A program made the translations under genes and the position numbers. A stretch of 64,000 nucleotides of DNA from CAIVAT01 sp964473485 (GTDB taxonomy: Bacteria > Bacteroidota > Bacteroidia > Bacteroidales > FEN-979), in contig CAYYPH010000007.1 of the NCBI GenBank assembly GCA_964473485.1, positions 74,668 through 138,667 of the forward strand, written 5' to 3'. This document shows, one piece after another, positions 54,331 through 62,595 of this stretch. Each line of letters begins with the position of its first letter. Within the stretch, counting starts at the first letter, position 1. A model generated the notes under the pieces. The model was not told the DNA's origin. It searched no databases and saw nothing but the letters and a program-made list of their open reading frames with translations.

Positions 54331-55416
54331 ATGAGTGTTTTAAATGTAGGAGATAAAGTCAAGTTCCTGAACGCCTCAGGAGGAGGTGTTGTCGCGAAAC
54401 TGATCGACAGCCGTACGGTAAGCGTGCTGATTGAGGACGGATTTGAAATACCGACGCTGATCAGCGAGTTGATCAGGATCGTACCGGATGTTCCGGCTGC
54501 CAGGTTCTTCAATGAAGATTACAAGGTTAAACTGGAACAGGAAGAGAACGGCGACGAGGACGATGAGGTTCAGGAGTCAGCAACCGACAACCAGCACCGC
54601 CTTCCTGCCTATATTACCAGGAACCGGCAATCGGAGGATATCTTTCTTGCGTTTGTGCCCCATGATCAGAAATGGCTGATCACCGGCGTGGTCGATATCC
54701 TCCTTATCAATAACAGCAGTTTCGACGTGTTGTACAATATTTTCCGGAAAACACCCCTGAACCATTATGAAGGGGTCGATTACGGCAATGTCTTTCCTGA
54801 CTCCTCGTTTTTGCTGGATACCATAAACCGCGAACAGCTTTCCCGCTGGACCGAGGGATATATCCAGTTTTTATTTCACCGGCAGCAGTCATCCGTTGTA
54901 CTGCCACCGTTCAATTCTGAATTCAGGATTGACGGTAAGAAATTTTTCAAAGAGGGGAATTACCGCGAACATCCTGTTACCGGTCTGAAAGGCATCGTGG
55001 TGAAGGTGTTATCACTGACGCAGCATTTGAAGGAACCAGAGCCGAAAGACCAGGCCCCGCAGCAGGAGCAGCAGCGGGAGGGAAACCTGGCTGAAAAACC
55101 CCTGATCATGAAACATGTTGTGGAGCAGGGATTTGCCGAAGTCGACCTGCATATCCACGAATTAATCGATGATCCTGCCAATCTTGAGAAAACGGAGATC
55201 CTCGAGTTTCAGCTTGCTTATTTCAGGAAATGTCTCGACAATGCGATCGCCCATCATATTAACCGCATTGTATTCATTCACGGGGTCGGCAACGGTATCC
55301 TGCGTGAAAGAGTGATAGCAGAGCTGAAAAAAAACGGGGGCATCGAGTTCTTCGATGCCCCCATGTCAAAATACGGTGTTGGCGCCCTCGAGGTAAGGAT
55401 TCCGCAAAATCGCTGA
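54331..55416 (+). CDS. DUF2027 and Smr domain protein
   Basis: A 361-residue protein. The N-terminal part (about 1-60) has an SH3-like DUF2027 barrel (LNVGDKVKFLNASGGGVVAKL); the middle is an all-beta domain, and a Gln/Glu/Pro-rich linker lies at about 225-255. The C-terminal Smr domain (271-361) has DLHIHEL and the HGVGNGILR motif at about 317. Smr domains are nucleases or RNA-binding modules, as in MutS2 and ribosome-rescue factors, but no MutS part is fused here. An intrinsic terminator of the opposite-strand gene lies within its last 90 bases. Confidence 0.88.
   Translation: MSVLNVGDKVKFLNASGGGVVAKLIDSRTVSVLIEDGFEIPTLISELIRIVPDVPAARFFNEDYKVKLEQEENGDEDDEVQESATDNQHRLPAYITRNRQSEDIFLAFVPHDQKWLITGVVDILLINNSSFDVLYNIFRKTPLNHYEGVDYGNVFPDSSFLLDTINREQLSRWTEGYIQFLFHRQQSSVVLPPFNSEFRIDGKKFFKEGNYREHPVTGLKGIVVKVLSLTQHLKEPEPKDQAPQQEQQREGNLAEKPLIMKHVVEQGFAEVDLHIHELIDDPANLEKTEILEFQLAYFRKCLDNAIAHHINRIVFIHGVGNGILRERVIAELKKNGGIEFFDAPMSKYGVGALEVRIPQNR
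55327..55362 (-). terminator. Intrinsic terminator of the Omp28-like gene, inside the Smr coding sequence
   Basis: GGGGGCATCGA (55336-55346) and TCGATGCCCCC (55352-55362) form a perfect 11-bp stem with a five-base loop. Read on the minus strand it is followed by a G and then eight T residues (55327-55334), the form of an intrinsic terminator. It is about 95 bases past the stop of the gene at 55458-57140. In the plus direction no T-run follows, so the Smr gene itself can be read through. Confidence 0.85.
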
Positions 55417-55457
55417 TGCGGTCGTGGTAAGGCTTGCTTCGCGGGGTTTGTTGCCCA

Positions 55458-57140
55458 TTAACGGATCACTGTCACTTTTCTTGAAAGCACTCCGGTGCCG
55501 TTGTCAACTTGTATGACGTAAAGTCCCGGTGCGAGATCATGACCATTGAGGGTGATTTCATGGTTCCCGGTGGGCATTATTCCAAGGTCGACGGTCTTTG
55601 TCACTTGTCCGAAAACGTTGAGTATCCTCACCGACACCGGGTTGGAATTCCCGACATAAAAACTCAGCCGTGCCGTCTCTTTGAAAGGATTGGGGGAGAT
55701 CATGATCTCATGAGCGTGAGCCGGTTCGCTGACAGTCACAGGAGCCTCAAGCCAGAATTCAGTCGATTCAGAATATGCAAACTGTCCGCCCTGTTTGAAG
55801 ATCACACCGTTCGAGGAAACTTCGTACACCCCTGTGCCGTTGGAGCAACAAATCCCGTTTCCGCCTGCGTCATAGATCGTAAAGGTGTAACAATCTGCCT
55901 GGGGCAGGGTGACTGTGTGCTGGTTAACCTGGCCGGCAGTCGTGTAGGGTCCTCCGTTTGCAATGGCGACATCCAGTGAATTCCTGATATCCCAGGTGAT
56001 TTCCTGAGGGGCGTTGTCGGTGCGGAGGATTATCTTCACCTGATCGGTTGATACTGGTGAAGGCATGATGGGATAGTGAAGCGTATCGTTCTTGGGATAC
56101 TCATCGGCGAGGGTATTGGGGCTCGTACTGTATACAACAAGTTCGTTGGATGCAAGGATATTGAAAGAATATTCGGGAAGGCTGATAACAGTCTTCTGCA
56201 TGCTGGCCAGACTTCCTGTCCAGGTGTGTGAAACCAGGTCTCCGTCGTTTACCTTGTATTTGAGAGTCATGGAGGTGATGGTGTTATTCCCGTTGTTGCG
56301 GATCTTCACCATGGGAGTGATCTTGTTGATACAGGTTTTGGCGGGTACATTCAGAATCTCCAAAACCTGTAAGTCGGTCCCGTAGGGCAGTACAAGCGGC
56401 GTAGTGGTGCTGTTGGCGGTTTGATGAACCTCCTTTGAGCTTTTGTCCTGAACAAATCCTACCGAGGCAATCTGGGTTTTGTCGTATACCGTTCCGAATT
56501 TCCAGGCCCCTTCCAGGAGAATGTAATCACCGGTCTGCATGGAGGAAGGAAGCTGTGTTCCGTTCGATCCCGGAAGCATCTTTTTCATCACGTTATAGAA
56601 ATCTTTTTCGCCATTCGATCCGGGAGCGGTGTTGAAGTGGATCCATTTCTCAATGATGACGTTGTGAGCCACAAGGTTCCCGGTGATATCCTGGGTGCAT
56701 TTGATCAGCATGTTTGAATAAACCGAATCCTGCCCCGGTGAGATGATATGTTGCATCTGGACTTCAAACGGCGACGGCATGGCGAGCCTGTTTGTGACAG
56801 TCGTCATGTTCCACCCGCTGGCGCTGCCGTTGTGATAATTCCCGTCGAGGACTGAAAAGGGAACATAGTTTACCCCGTAATAACTTACCCGTGCACCATT
56901 TTCCTGGGGGTTTGCCAGGTTCATTGGATCTCCGGGAGCCGGCCAGTTCACATGATAATAGATGGAAGTAAATTTATCAGGATTTTGTACCTGCCACGTA
57001 TGAAAAGTGGGGTTTACACCTGCACATGGCCCGCAGGTCGTAGATGTGAACTCTTCAAGCAGCACCAGGTTGCGTGGCGACTGGCCGGATCCCGCCAAAA
57101 CGGTCAGAATCAGGCAAAAAAGCAGTAATGTTCTCTTCAT
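55458..57140 (-). CDS. Omp28-like thioredoxin-fold protein with T9SS sorting domain
   Basis: A 560-residue secreted protein. The signal ends at GSGQ (residue 20). Residues about 22-190 form a thioredoxin-like domain with CGPC at 36-39 (EEFTSTTCGPCAG), as in the Omp28 family of Bacteroidota. A middle region (about 270-370) has an Ig-like or CARDB-like fold (MVKIRNNGNNTITSMTLKYKVNDG). A beta domain with ICCSNG follows, then the T9SS type A domain (ISPNPFKETARLSF to LSRKVTVIR). Extracellular disulfide chemistry is possible but not shown. It is convergent with the Smr gene. Confidence 0.85.
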   Translation of the reverse strand: MKRTLLLFCLILTVLAGSGQSPRNLVLLEEFTSTTCGPCAGVNPTFHTWQVQNPDKFTSIYYHVNWPAPGDPMNLANPQENGARVSYYGVNYVPFSVLDGNYHNGSASGWNMTTVTNRLAMPSPFEVQMQHIISPGQDSVYSNMLIKCTQDITGNLVAHNVIIEKWIHFNTAPGSNGEKDFYNVMKKMLPGSNGTQLPSSMQTGDYILLEGAWKFGTVYDKTQIASVGFVQDKSSKEVHQTANSTTTPLVLPYGTDLQVLEILNVPAKTCINKITPMVKIRNNGNNTITSMTLKYKVNDGDLVSHTWTGSLASMQKTVISLPEYSFNILASNELVVYSTSPNTLADEYPKNDTLHYPIMPSPVSTDQVKIILRTDNAPQEITWDIRNSLDVAIANGGPYTTAGQVNQHTVTLPQADCYTFTIYDAGGNGICCSNGTGVYEVSSNGVIFKQGGQFAYSESTEFWLEAPVTVSEPAHAHEIMISPNPFKETARLSFYVGNSNPVSVRILNVFGQVTKTVDLGIMPTGNHEITLNGHDLAPGLYVIQVDNGTGVLSRKVTVIR

Positions 57141-57174
57141 TTTTAAGGAATGATTAAGGGTTCTTAATTTGTCT

Positions 57175-57182
57175 CAAAAGTA
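57175..57182 (-). promoter_or_regulatory. Putative -7 box of the Omp28-like gene
   Basis: The minus strand reads TACTTTTG, 35 bases before the ATG at 57140. A -33 element is not clear. It lies back to back with the promoter of the gene at 57256. Confidence 0.45.
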
Positions 57183-57198
57183 CGAAAAAAATCATCGC

Positions 57199-57231
57199 TT
57201 GTAAACTCAGACATAGATTTATGTATCTTTG
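57199..57231 (+). promoter_or_regulatory. Promoter of the small T9SS protein
   Basis: TTG (57199-57201), a 22-bp spacer and TATCTTTG (57224-57231) match the Bacteroidota form. The ATG lies 24 bases after the -7 box. Confidence 0.6.
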
Positions 57232-57255
57232 TACTCAAACTGAAAAATCGACTCT

Positions 57256-57999
57256 ATGAAAAAACTTTACCTTCTTTTTGCTCTCTTTGTTGCGTTGAGC
57301 GTAAATGTGTTAGCTCAAAGTATCGTGCTCATGACCAAAACCGGGACCGTTTTGCCCCAGAACGCAACGCTATATCAGCCCAGTACCGGAGAGGATATAG
57401 AACTGGTAACCTACCTCGACGTTAAGAACAATGCTTCGAAATCCATGAGCGTGATCCTGAAAAAATCACTCCTGCAAATGATGGATTCAACCACCACAAC
57501 CATGTGCTGGGCAGACAATTGCTACCCTGAGCATGTATTTATTTCTCCCCCGAAGGTGATGGAAGGCGGTGAGATAAACCCTGAATTCAGCGGGCATTAC
57601 ATGTGGATGGGACAGAAAAAAACCTTCACCCCGGGCGAAAGTCATATCAGGTGGGTCTTTTACGATGAAGCCAATCCGAACGATTCGGCCAGTCTGATGG
57701 TATACTATACCTCTTACGGTGCAGGGATTGCCGGTGCAGGTGATCCAAGGGGTTCTATCGCTTCAGTGTACCCGAATCCGGCGAAAACACAGGCCACCGT
57801 CAGCTATTCAATTCAGGCAGGACATAGCGGCACACTCATTGTCAGAGACATCCTGGGTAATGCCAAAAGCAAAGTAGAACTCAACGGTTCAGGTAAAGTG
57901 ACGATCTCTGTCACCGACTTTGCCGACGGGATCTATTTCTGTACGCTGCTCGTTGATGGAAAGCTGTCGCATTCCCGTAAGATGATCGTGAAACACTGA
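57256..57999 (+). CDS. Small T9SS-secreted protein, unknown function
   Basis: A 247-residue protein with a signal peptide ending at VLAQ (residue 21), a central beta domain (about 22-155) with two cysteines (MCWADNCYP) that could form a disulfide, and a T9SS type A domain (VYPNPAKTQATVSYS to SRKMIVKH). The central domain looks Ig-like (VTYLDVKNNASKSMSV). No catalytic motif is visible. It is flanked by terminators and has its own promoter, so it is a single-gene unit. Confidence 0.82.
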   Translation: MKKLYLLFALFVALSVNVLAQSIVLMTKTGTVLPQNATLYQPSTGEDIELVTYLDVKNNASKSMSVILKKSLLQMMDSTTTTMCWADNCYPEHVFISPPKVMEGGEINPEFSGHYMWMGQKKTFTPGESHIRWVFYDEANPNDSASLMVYYTSYGAGIAGAGDPRGSIASVYPNPAKTQATVSYSIQAGHSGTLIVRDILGNAKSKVELNGSGKVTISVTDFADGIYFCTLLVDGKLSHSRKMIVKH

Positions 58000-58021
58000 C
58001 CGGCAGGTCAGCCCTGAGGTT

Positions 58022-58067
58022 AAAAAAAGCCCTCCGACGGCCTAACACCGGCGGAGGGCTTTTTTTT
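58022..58067. terminator. Bidirectional terminator between two convergent genes
   Basis: GCCCTCCG (58029-58036) pairs with CGGAGGGC (58052-58059), extended inside by CGG/CCG. Seven A residues precede and eight T residues follow, so it works in both directions. It ends the gene at 57256 and the gene at 58066, whose stop overlaps the end of the run. Confidence 0.88.
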
Positions 58068-58962
58068 ATTCGATACGGATCGATAATCCCGATACCCAGC
58101 CTCTCAAAAACAACGGAACCTGATCATTCTGGTAAAGGATGGAGGCCGATGGTTTTGAAGCCGGGTAAATCTCCACGTAATACCAGGTATTACCCTTGCC
58201 TGTCGTTTTCATTGCAAGCACATCGCCCCGGGTTTTTGTGCGGTACCTGGCCACTATGTTGCCAAAGGTATCAAGGTGGGGAATGAAGGGCTCGTTAAGT
58301 CTGGCTGCCGAGGCCCTGACCATCATCGTATCAGCGACAGATTCAAAGGATGCCGGACGTGAAAATCTGGCAGCGGGTTCTTCGGTGTACTTATAGGCCA
58401 CCGTTTGCTTGCCTTTCACGAATATGAGGTTCCCGGCTTCCGTTCTCACCCTGTAATCGCGTGTAAAATAGAGATAATCGTCACCGCTGCCTATGTCACC
58501 GGTTTGCAGGTAGATCAACTGGCCATTTTGCTTCATAAAAGCGGAGAGGTACTGATAATCCTCAAACACCAGTTCAAATGAATCGCCGCGGTTTACGAAG
58601 ATTCTGACGATATCGGATGGCCCGCCGCTGAAACCCGAATAAACAATGTCGGTGAGTTTGTCACCGCTGATCTCGATGGCGTAAAGCCCCTTTTTTAATT
58701 CCCTGATCCCGTCACTGACCACGGTATCAGCGAAAAACTGCGGGAATTGGTCGGCATGCTGGGTTACAAACCGGTTGATAACCTTTCCCGATCCGGCTTC
58801 CGTGTAACGTTGCAGGTTAATTCTGGCCGGTTTGGGGATGTGGATATATCGCTTCCAGTAAAAGGTGTCGGTGGCCGAAGTGTAAGTCTGCAGCGTGATC
58901 TGCGCCGACATGATAAGCGGCAGCAATGCCGGCAGGAATAGAAACAGGATCTTTTTTTGCAT
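58066..58962 (-). CDS. Secreted protein of unknown function
   Basis: A 298-residue protein with a signal peptide (MQKKILFLFL to IMSAQ, residue 21). The C-terminal ~70 residues look like a bacterial SH3-type fold (IVARYRTKTRGDVLAM, NTWYYVEIYP), as in proteins with stress or wall-binding domains. The rest is beta-rich without known motifs (GLYAIEISGDKLTDIVYSG). It has no T9SS sorting domain and no lipobox, so it is probably periplasmic. Neighbours give no strong hint of function. Confidence 0.72.
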   Translation of the reverse strand: MQKKILFLFLPALLPLIMSAQITLQTYTSATDTFYWKRYIHIPKPARINLQRYTEAGSGKVINRFVTQHADQFPQFFADTVVSDGIRELKKGLYAIEISGDKLTDIVYSGFSGGPSDIVRIFVNRGDSFELVFEDYQYLSAFMKQNGQLIYLQTGDIGSGDDYLYFTRDYRVRTEAGNLIFVKGKQTVAYKYTEEPAARFSRPASFESVADTMMVRASAARLNEPFIPHLDTFGNIVARYRTKTRGDVLAMKTTGKGNTWYYVEIYPASKPSASILYQNDQVPLFLRGWVSGLSIRIE

Positions 58963-59027
58963 GCAGTGGATTTTACCTTCCGGACATGGACAGGTATCCG
59001 TGATATTTTTCCGTAGACGAAAACCGG

Positions 59028-60374
59028 TTATTTCAAACCGAACTCTTTTCTGATCTTATCGACGTAATCGAGTTTTTCCCAACCAAAGAATTCGACCTTC
59101 TTCATATAGACATCTTTGCCGTTCCCGTTTGTTTTCGCTGGTTTCTTTCCCTTCACCGGATAATAAACGGCCACTTCCTTCTCGTAATAATCGCGTCCGA
59201 AGTGTCCGTAGGAGGCCGTTGGCAGGAAAATCGGGTTCTTCAGTCCAAACCTTTCAACGATGGCATAGGGCCTCATATCGAAGATCTTGCTGATCTTTTC
59301 CGCGATCGCACCATCCGACAGCACGTTGCCTTTTTTGTCCTTCACCTTTGCGGTGCCATAGGTGTTTACATAAAGACCCACAGGCTGAGCGACGCCGATG
59401 GCATAAGCCACCTGGATCAGCACCTGATCGGCAACACCTGCCGCGACCATGTTCTTGGCAATGTGCCGTGCGGCATACGCTGCCGAACGGTCAACCTTCG
59501 AGGGATCTTTGCCTGAGAAAGCACCGCCGCCATGGGCCCCGTGACCGCCATAGGTGTCCACAATGATTTTTCTTCCGGTAAGGCCGGTATCGCCGTGCGG
59601 ACCGCCAATTACGAATTTCCCGGTGGGATTTACATGGAGTTTGAAGTCATCGCCAAAAAGTTTCTTCACCCTTGCAGGCAGTACTTTTTTAACCCTCGGG
59701 ATGAGCACCTTCAGCACATCTTCGCGGATTTTGTCCTGCATGGCCTTTTCAGCAGCTTTCTCGGCTTTGGCAGTGTGGTCTTTCGCAGCAATGAACTCAT
59801 CATGCTGGGTACTGACCACGATCGTGTCGATCCGGCTGGGCTGACCCTTGTCATCATATTCAATGGTAACCTGCGATTTGCTGTCGGGCCTCAGGTATTT
59901 CATCTGCTTTCCTTCGCGGCGGATATCGGCAAGTTCCTGCAGCAGGATGTGCGCAAGTTCGCTGGATAATGGCATGTAATTATCCATCTCACGGCATGCG
60001 TAACCAAACATCATCCCCTGATCGCCGGCTCCCTGGTCCTCCTTTTTCTCCCTGACAACTCCCTGGTTGATATCGGCCGACTGTTCATGGATGGTCGAAA
60101 TAACACCGCACGAATCGCAGTCGAAACGGTATTCGGCCTTGGTATAACCGATTTCCCGTACCACCTTGCGGGCGGTTTCCTGCACATCTACCCATCCCTG
60201 CGTTTTTACCTCGCCGCCGCAAACGACAAGACCGGTGGTGACAAAGGTTTCACAGGCGACCTTTGATTCAGGATCCCACTTCATGAATTCATCTAACAAT
60301 GCATCCGATATCTGATCGGCAACCTTATCCGGATGTCCTTCTGAAACCGACTCCGATGTAAATAAATAAGCCAT
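59028..60374 (-). CDS. metK: S-adenosylmethionine synthetase
   Basis: A 448-residue enzyme that makes SAM from methionine and ATP in the cytosol. Signatures include FTSESVSEGHPDKVADQISD (7-26), GAGDQGMMFGYA, the flexible-loop region and GGHGAHGGGAFSGKDPSKVDRS. It is about 60 residues longer than E. coli MetK, mainly because of a Lys/Ala-rich insert near 200-235 (DHTAKAEKAAEKAM) and a Lys/Asn insert near 415. The start is ATG 60374. It is preceded by a SAM-II riboswitch and its own promoter. Confidence 0.95.
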   Translation of the reverse strand: MAYLFTSESVSEGHPDKVADQISDALLDEFMKWDPESKVACETFVTTGLVVCGGEVKTQGWVDVQETARKVVREIGYTKAEYRFDCDSCGVISTIHEQSADINQGVVREKKEDQGAGDQGMMFGYACREMDNYMPLSSELAHILLQELADIRREGKQMKYLRPDSKSQVTIEYDDKGQPSRIDTIVVSTQHDEFIAAKDHTAKAEKAAEKAMQDKIREDVLKVLIPRVKKVLPARVKKLFGDDFKLHVNPTGKFVIGGPHGDTGLTGRKIIVDTYGGHGAHGGGAFSGKDPSKVDRSAAYAARHIAKNMVAAGVADQVLIQVAYAIGVAQPVGLYVNTYGTAKVKDKKGNVLSDGAIAEKISKIFDMRPYAIVERFGLKNPIFLPTASYGHFGRDYYEKEVAVYYPVKGKKPAKTNGNGKDVYMKKVEFFGWEKLDYVDKIRKEFGLK

Positions 60375-60435
60375 GGTTTTTTAAATTACAGTTAAAGAAT
60401 TGTTTTAATGGAGGATGATTGAAGGAGGGAAAATT

Positions 60436-60486
60436 GTTTTAGCATTTTTTTCCAGTGGTTGCAATCAATCAAATCTGTCCACCATT
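60436..60486 (-). promoter_or_regulatory. SAM-II riboswitch in the metK leader
   Basis: On the minus strand, GTGG (60482-60479) pairs with CCAC (60458-60455) to close the first stem. The loop holds GATTTGATTGATTGCAA, and the tail has AAAAAATGCTAAAAC. This order matches the SAM-II aptamer (stem, GAUUU, AUUGCAA, closing stem, AAAUG, GCUAAA), known from alphaproteobacteria and Bacteroidota. It begins about where transcription should start from the -7 box at 60495-60502, and the metK ATG lies about 60 bases downstream. There is no terminator hairpin, so control is probably translational. Confidence 0.85.
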
Positions 60487-60494
60487 TCTGATGG

Positions 60495-60522
60495 CAAAAT
60501 TAAAAAATTTTTTCACTGGCAA
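60495..60522 (-). promoter_or_regulatory. Promoter of metK
   Basis: On the minus strand, TTG (60520-60522), a 17-bp spacer and TAATTTTG (60495-60502) form a Bacteroidota-type promoter. The transcript would start just before the SAM-II aptamer. Confidence 0.55.
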
Positions 60523-60583
60523 CGAAAAATGTGGAAAACTTCCGGAAATCAATCATGTAGGCGGGTTGTCACGGACATGCCGG

Positions 60584-61570
60584 TCATTCCTGCAACTGCC
60601 GGCTTACGGTCGCCGGTCCAGTTGTGAGTTCCTGGAAAATCTCTTCGAGGTTTTGCTCTTCGCGGTGAAGCGAAAGAACGGTCAGTTTTTGCTCAACGGC
60701 AAAGTTGAATACCTGCGCCCTCACATCAACATCTGCATCCGATACCAGTTTCCACCGGCCCGATGCGTGCATGATCTGACCGGCTCCGGCGGCTGGCGAT
60801 ATGAGGGTGTTTCCATCCCAGGCCTCTTTCACACCCTCAATAGCAAGTAATAACTTTCCGGCTACCGGCTTGTCGAATTCAACGCTTACGGTAGTCTTTG
60901 CAACTGCGATTCCCTGCAGGCTGGCAGTGTTGTCGTCGGCCGCGATCTTTCCCTGGTGAATGATAATTACCCTGCTGCAGATGGCTTCGACCTCCTGCAT
61001 GATATGGGTCGACATCAGGACGGTCTTTTGCTTTCCGATCTCCCTGATGAGATTGCGAATCTCGACCAGTTGGTTGGGATCAAGGCCCGAAGTGGGCTCA
61101 TCCAGTATCAGGACCTCCGGATCATGAATCAGGGCTTGGGCGAGGCCCACCCGCTGACGGTATCCTTTCGAGAGTGCACCTATTTTTTTGTGCTGTTCGG
61201 CACCGAGTCCGGTCAGGTCAACAATCTCAGCGATCCGCCGGTCCGACGAACCCTTGAGACCATGTGTGCCGGCAATGAACCGGAGAAATTCCCTGACATA
61301 CAATTCGGTATACAACGGATTGTTTTCCGGTAGGTATCCCACTTTCCTCCTTACCTCTATTGACTGTTCGGTGACGTCGAATCCGCAAACTGCCGCCTTG
61401 CCCTCCGTGGGCGGTATGAAACAGGTCAGGATCTTCATCAGGGTGCTCTTGCCTGCCCCGTTGGGCCCCAGCAGGCCGGCGATACCGCCCGGCTTGATCT
61501 CCAGCGTAACGTTGTCGAGGGCTTTTTGCTTACCGTAGCGTTTGGTGATATTGTTTACAGCGATTGACAT
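60584..61570 (-). CDS. gldA: Gliding-motility-type ABC transporter ATP-binding protein GldA
   Basis: A 328-residue ABC ATPase. Walker A is GPNGAGKST at 35-43, the signature LSKGYRQRVGLAQAL lies near 144, and Walker B is VLILDEPTSGLDPNQL. The long C-terminal extension (about 225-328) and overall pattern (CFIPPTEGKAAVCGFDV, GYLPENNPLY, YVREFLRF) are close to GldA of gliding Bacteroidota, where it works with the GldF/GldG membrane subunits. Those partners are not adjacent. Gliding relies on T9SS, which fits the many sorting domains here. If not gliding, it is still an ABC exporter ATPase. Confidence 0.85.
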   Translation of the reverse strand: MSIAVNNITKRYGKQKALDNVTLEIKPGGIAGLLGPNGAGKSTLMKILTCFIPPTEGKAAVCGFDVTEQSIEVRRKVGYLPENNPLYTELYVREFLRFIAGTHGLKGSSDRRIAEIVDLTGLGAEQHKKIGALSKGYRQRVGLAQALIHDPEVLILDEPTSGLDPNQLVEIRNLIREIGKQKTVLMSTHIMQEVEAICSRVIIIHQGKIAADDNTASLQGIAVAKTTVSVEFDKPVAGKLLLAIEGVKEAWDGNTLISPAAGAGQIMHASGRWKLVSDADVDVRAQVFNFAVEQKLTVLSLHREEQNLEEIFQELTTGPATVSRQLQE

Positions 61571-61584
61571 GGGAGTGGTTGGAA

Positions 61585-61619
61585 TTCAAATTTCAAAGTT
61601 CAAATGTCAAAATTCAAAA
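61585..61619. repeat. Five-copy 7-bp tandem repeat in the gldA leader
   Basis: The heptamers TTCAAAT, TTCAAAG, TTCAAAT, GTCAAAA and TTCAAAA follow each other directly, 15-49 bases before the gldA ATG. They lie in the predicted leader. Confidence 0.7.
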
Positions 61620-61682
61620 TTGTATTTTGCCAGCGTGCTCAGTTTGGCATGGTCCGGAGCATCAATAAATACTGGCGGGTTG

Positions 61683-61690
61683 CAAAGGTA
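61683..61690 (-). promoter_or_regulatory. Putative -7 box of gldA
   Basis: The minus strand reads TACCTTTG. It would yield a leader of about 105 bases holding the TTCAAA repeats. No clear -33 is seen. Confidence 0.4.
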
Positions 61691-61708
61691 GGAAGATTTT
61701 GGATCGGA

Positions 61709-62437
61709 TTACTTCTGATGTTTGCGGTGCCTGTTGTAATAGAGGATGATCGCCGCAATATACAGCATCTCACTGATTATGAACAGGGTCCAGTTGAAAG
61801 GGGAGGGTAAATAGGCCGCTGCATATTGCTGGACTGAATTGTCAGGACATAGGGTGATTATTTCCGACAGTGAATAGTGCCTGTTCATGTACATGAAATA
61901 GTCGCTGGTGTAAGTAAAGATCGTGATCAAAGCCCCGGAGATAAGCAACAGCCAGTGCAGCCAGGTCAGTTCTGCCTTCCGTCCCTTGGCGCCAAAATGT
62001 ACAATCGTCAAACCCAGCACGATCATGGTGAGCGAATTGACCAGGGGTGCGATCACCGGGCCGATCCAGGGATGCGGGACCAGGAAAAGAAGGTCCCAGG
62101 AAAGGAGTGTGGCAGGGAATCCGGCTATGAGGTAAAGGTAGAGGTAATAAAATATATCCCAAATCGCGAAGGCATAAAGAAATACAGCAAACCTCATGAC
62201 CGGCTTACGGAAGGCAAGATAACCGATACAGGAAAGCATGACAATGGTCGCGATCTCGCGGAAAAGCTCCATCACCAGGATCTTTTGCGAAAGGATTTTC
62301 AGAGGAAATGAAAACCCGTCAGGATAATAATGGTTCCAGATATGGATCACCACTGCCGATTCAACTAAGGCCATGGCAATGGCAAACAGGGTGACCGCTG
62401 TCAGGGTGCGCAATGGCTTTTCAGGTTTGTTTTTCAT
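61709..62437 (-). CDS. Polytopic membrane protein, unknown function
   Basis: A 242-residue protein with about six hydrophobic helices: roughly 12-32, 48-70 (amphipathic), 78-108, 112-145, 158-178 and 215-233. The N- and C-termini are basic (MKNKPEKP and YNRHRKHQK), suggesting both are cytosolic. I do not recognise a family; no catalytic or ion-binding motif stands out. The gene lies between gldA and the ATPase gene, with a TATCTTTG-type -7 box at 62524-62531 on the minus strand. Confidence 0.75.
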   Translation of the reverse strand: MKNKPEKPLRTLTAVTLFAIAMALVESAVVIHIWNHYYPDGFSFPLKILSQKILVMELFREIATIVMLSCIGYLAFRKPVMRFAVFLYAFAIWDIFYYLYLYLIAGFPATLLSWDLLFLVPHPWIGPVIAPLVNSLTMIVLGLTIVHFGAKGRKAELTWLHWLLLISGALITIFTYTSDYFMYMNRHYSLSEIITLCPDNSVQQYAAAYLPSPFNWTLFIISEMLYIAAIILYYNRHRKHQK

Positions 62438-62523
62438 GGTGCTGGTATGATCGGTAACAGGATGTCAGCAAGAGAATTAGCTGACCGGTATGACTGGTTT
62501 ATGCCCTTTTGCAAGGGCTGATA

Positions 62524-62531
62524 CAAAGATA
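62524..62531 (-). promoter_or_regulatory. Putative -7 box of the membrane protein gene
   Basis: The minus strand reads TATCTTTG, 87 bases before the ATG at 62437. No good -33 is visible. Confidence 0.4.
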
Positions 62532-62595
62532 AGGTGTCAGGTTGAAAAAGGAACCATGACGTCCGAAAAAAAAGCTGCCACCGGTTGCACGGTTT

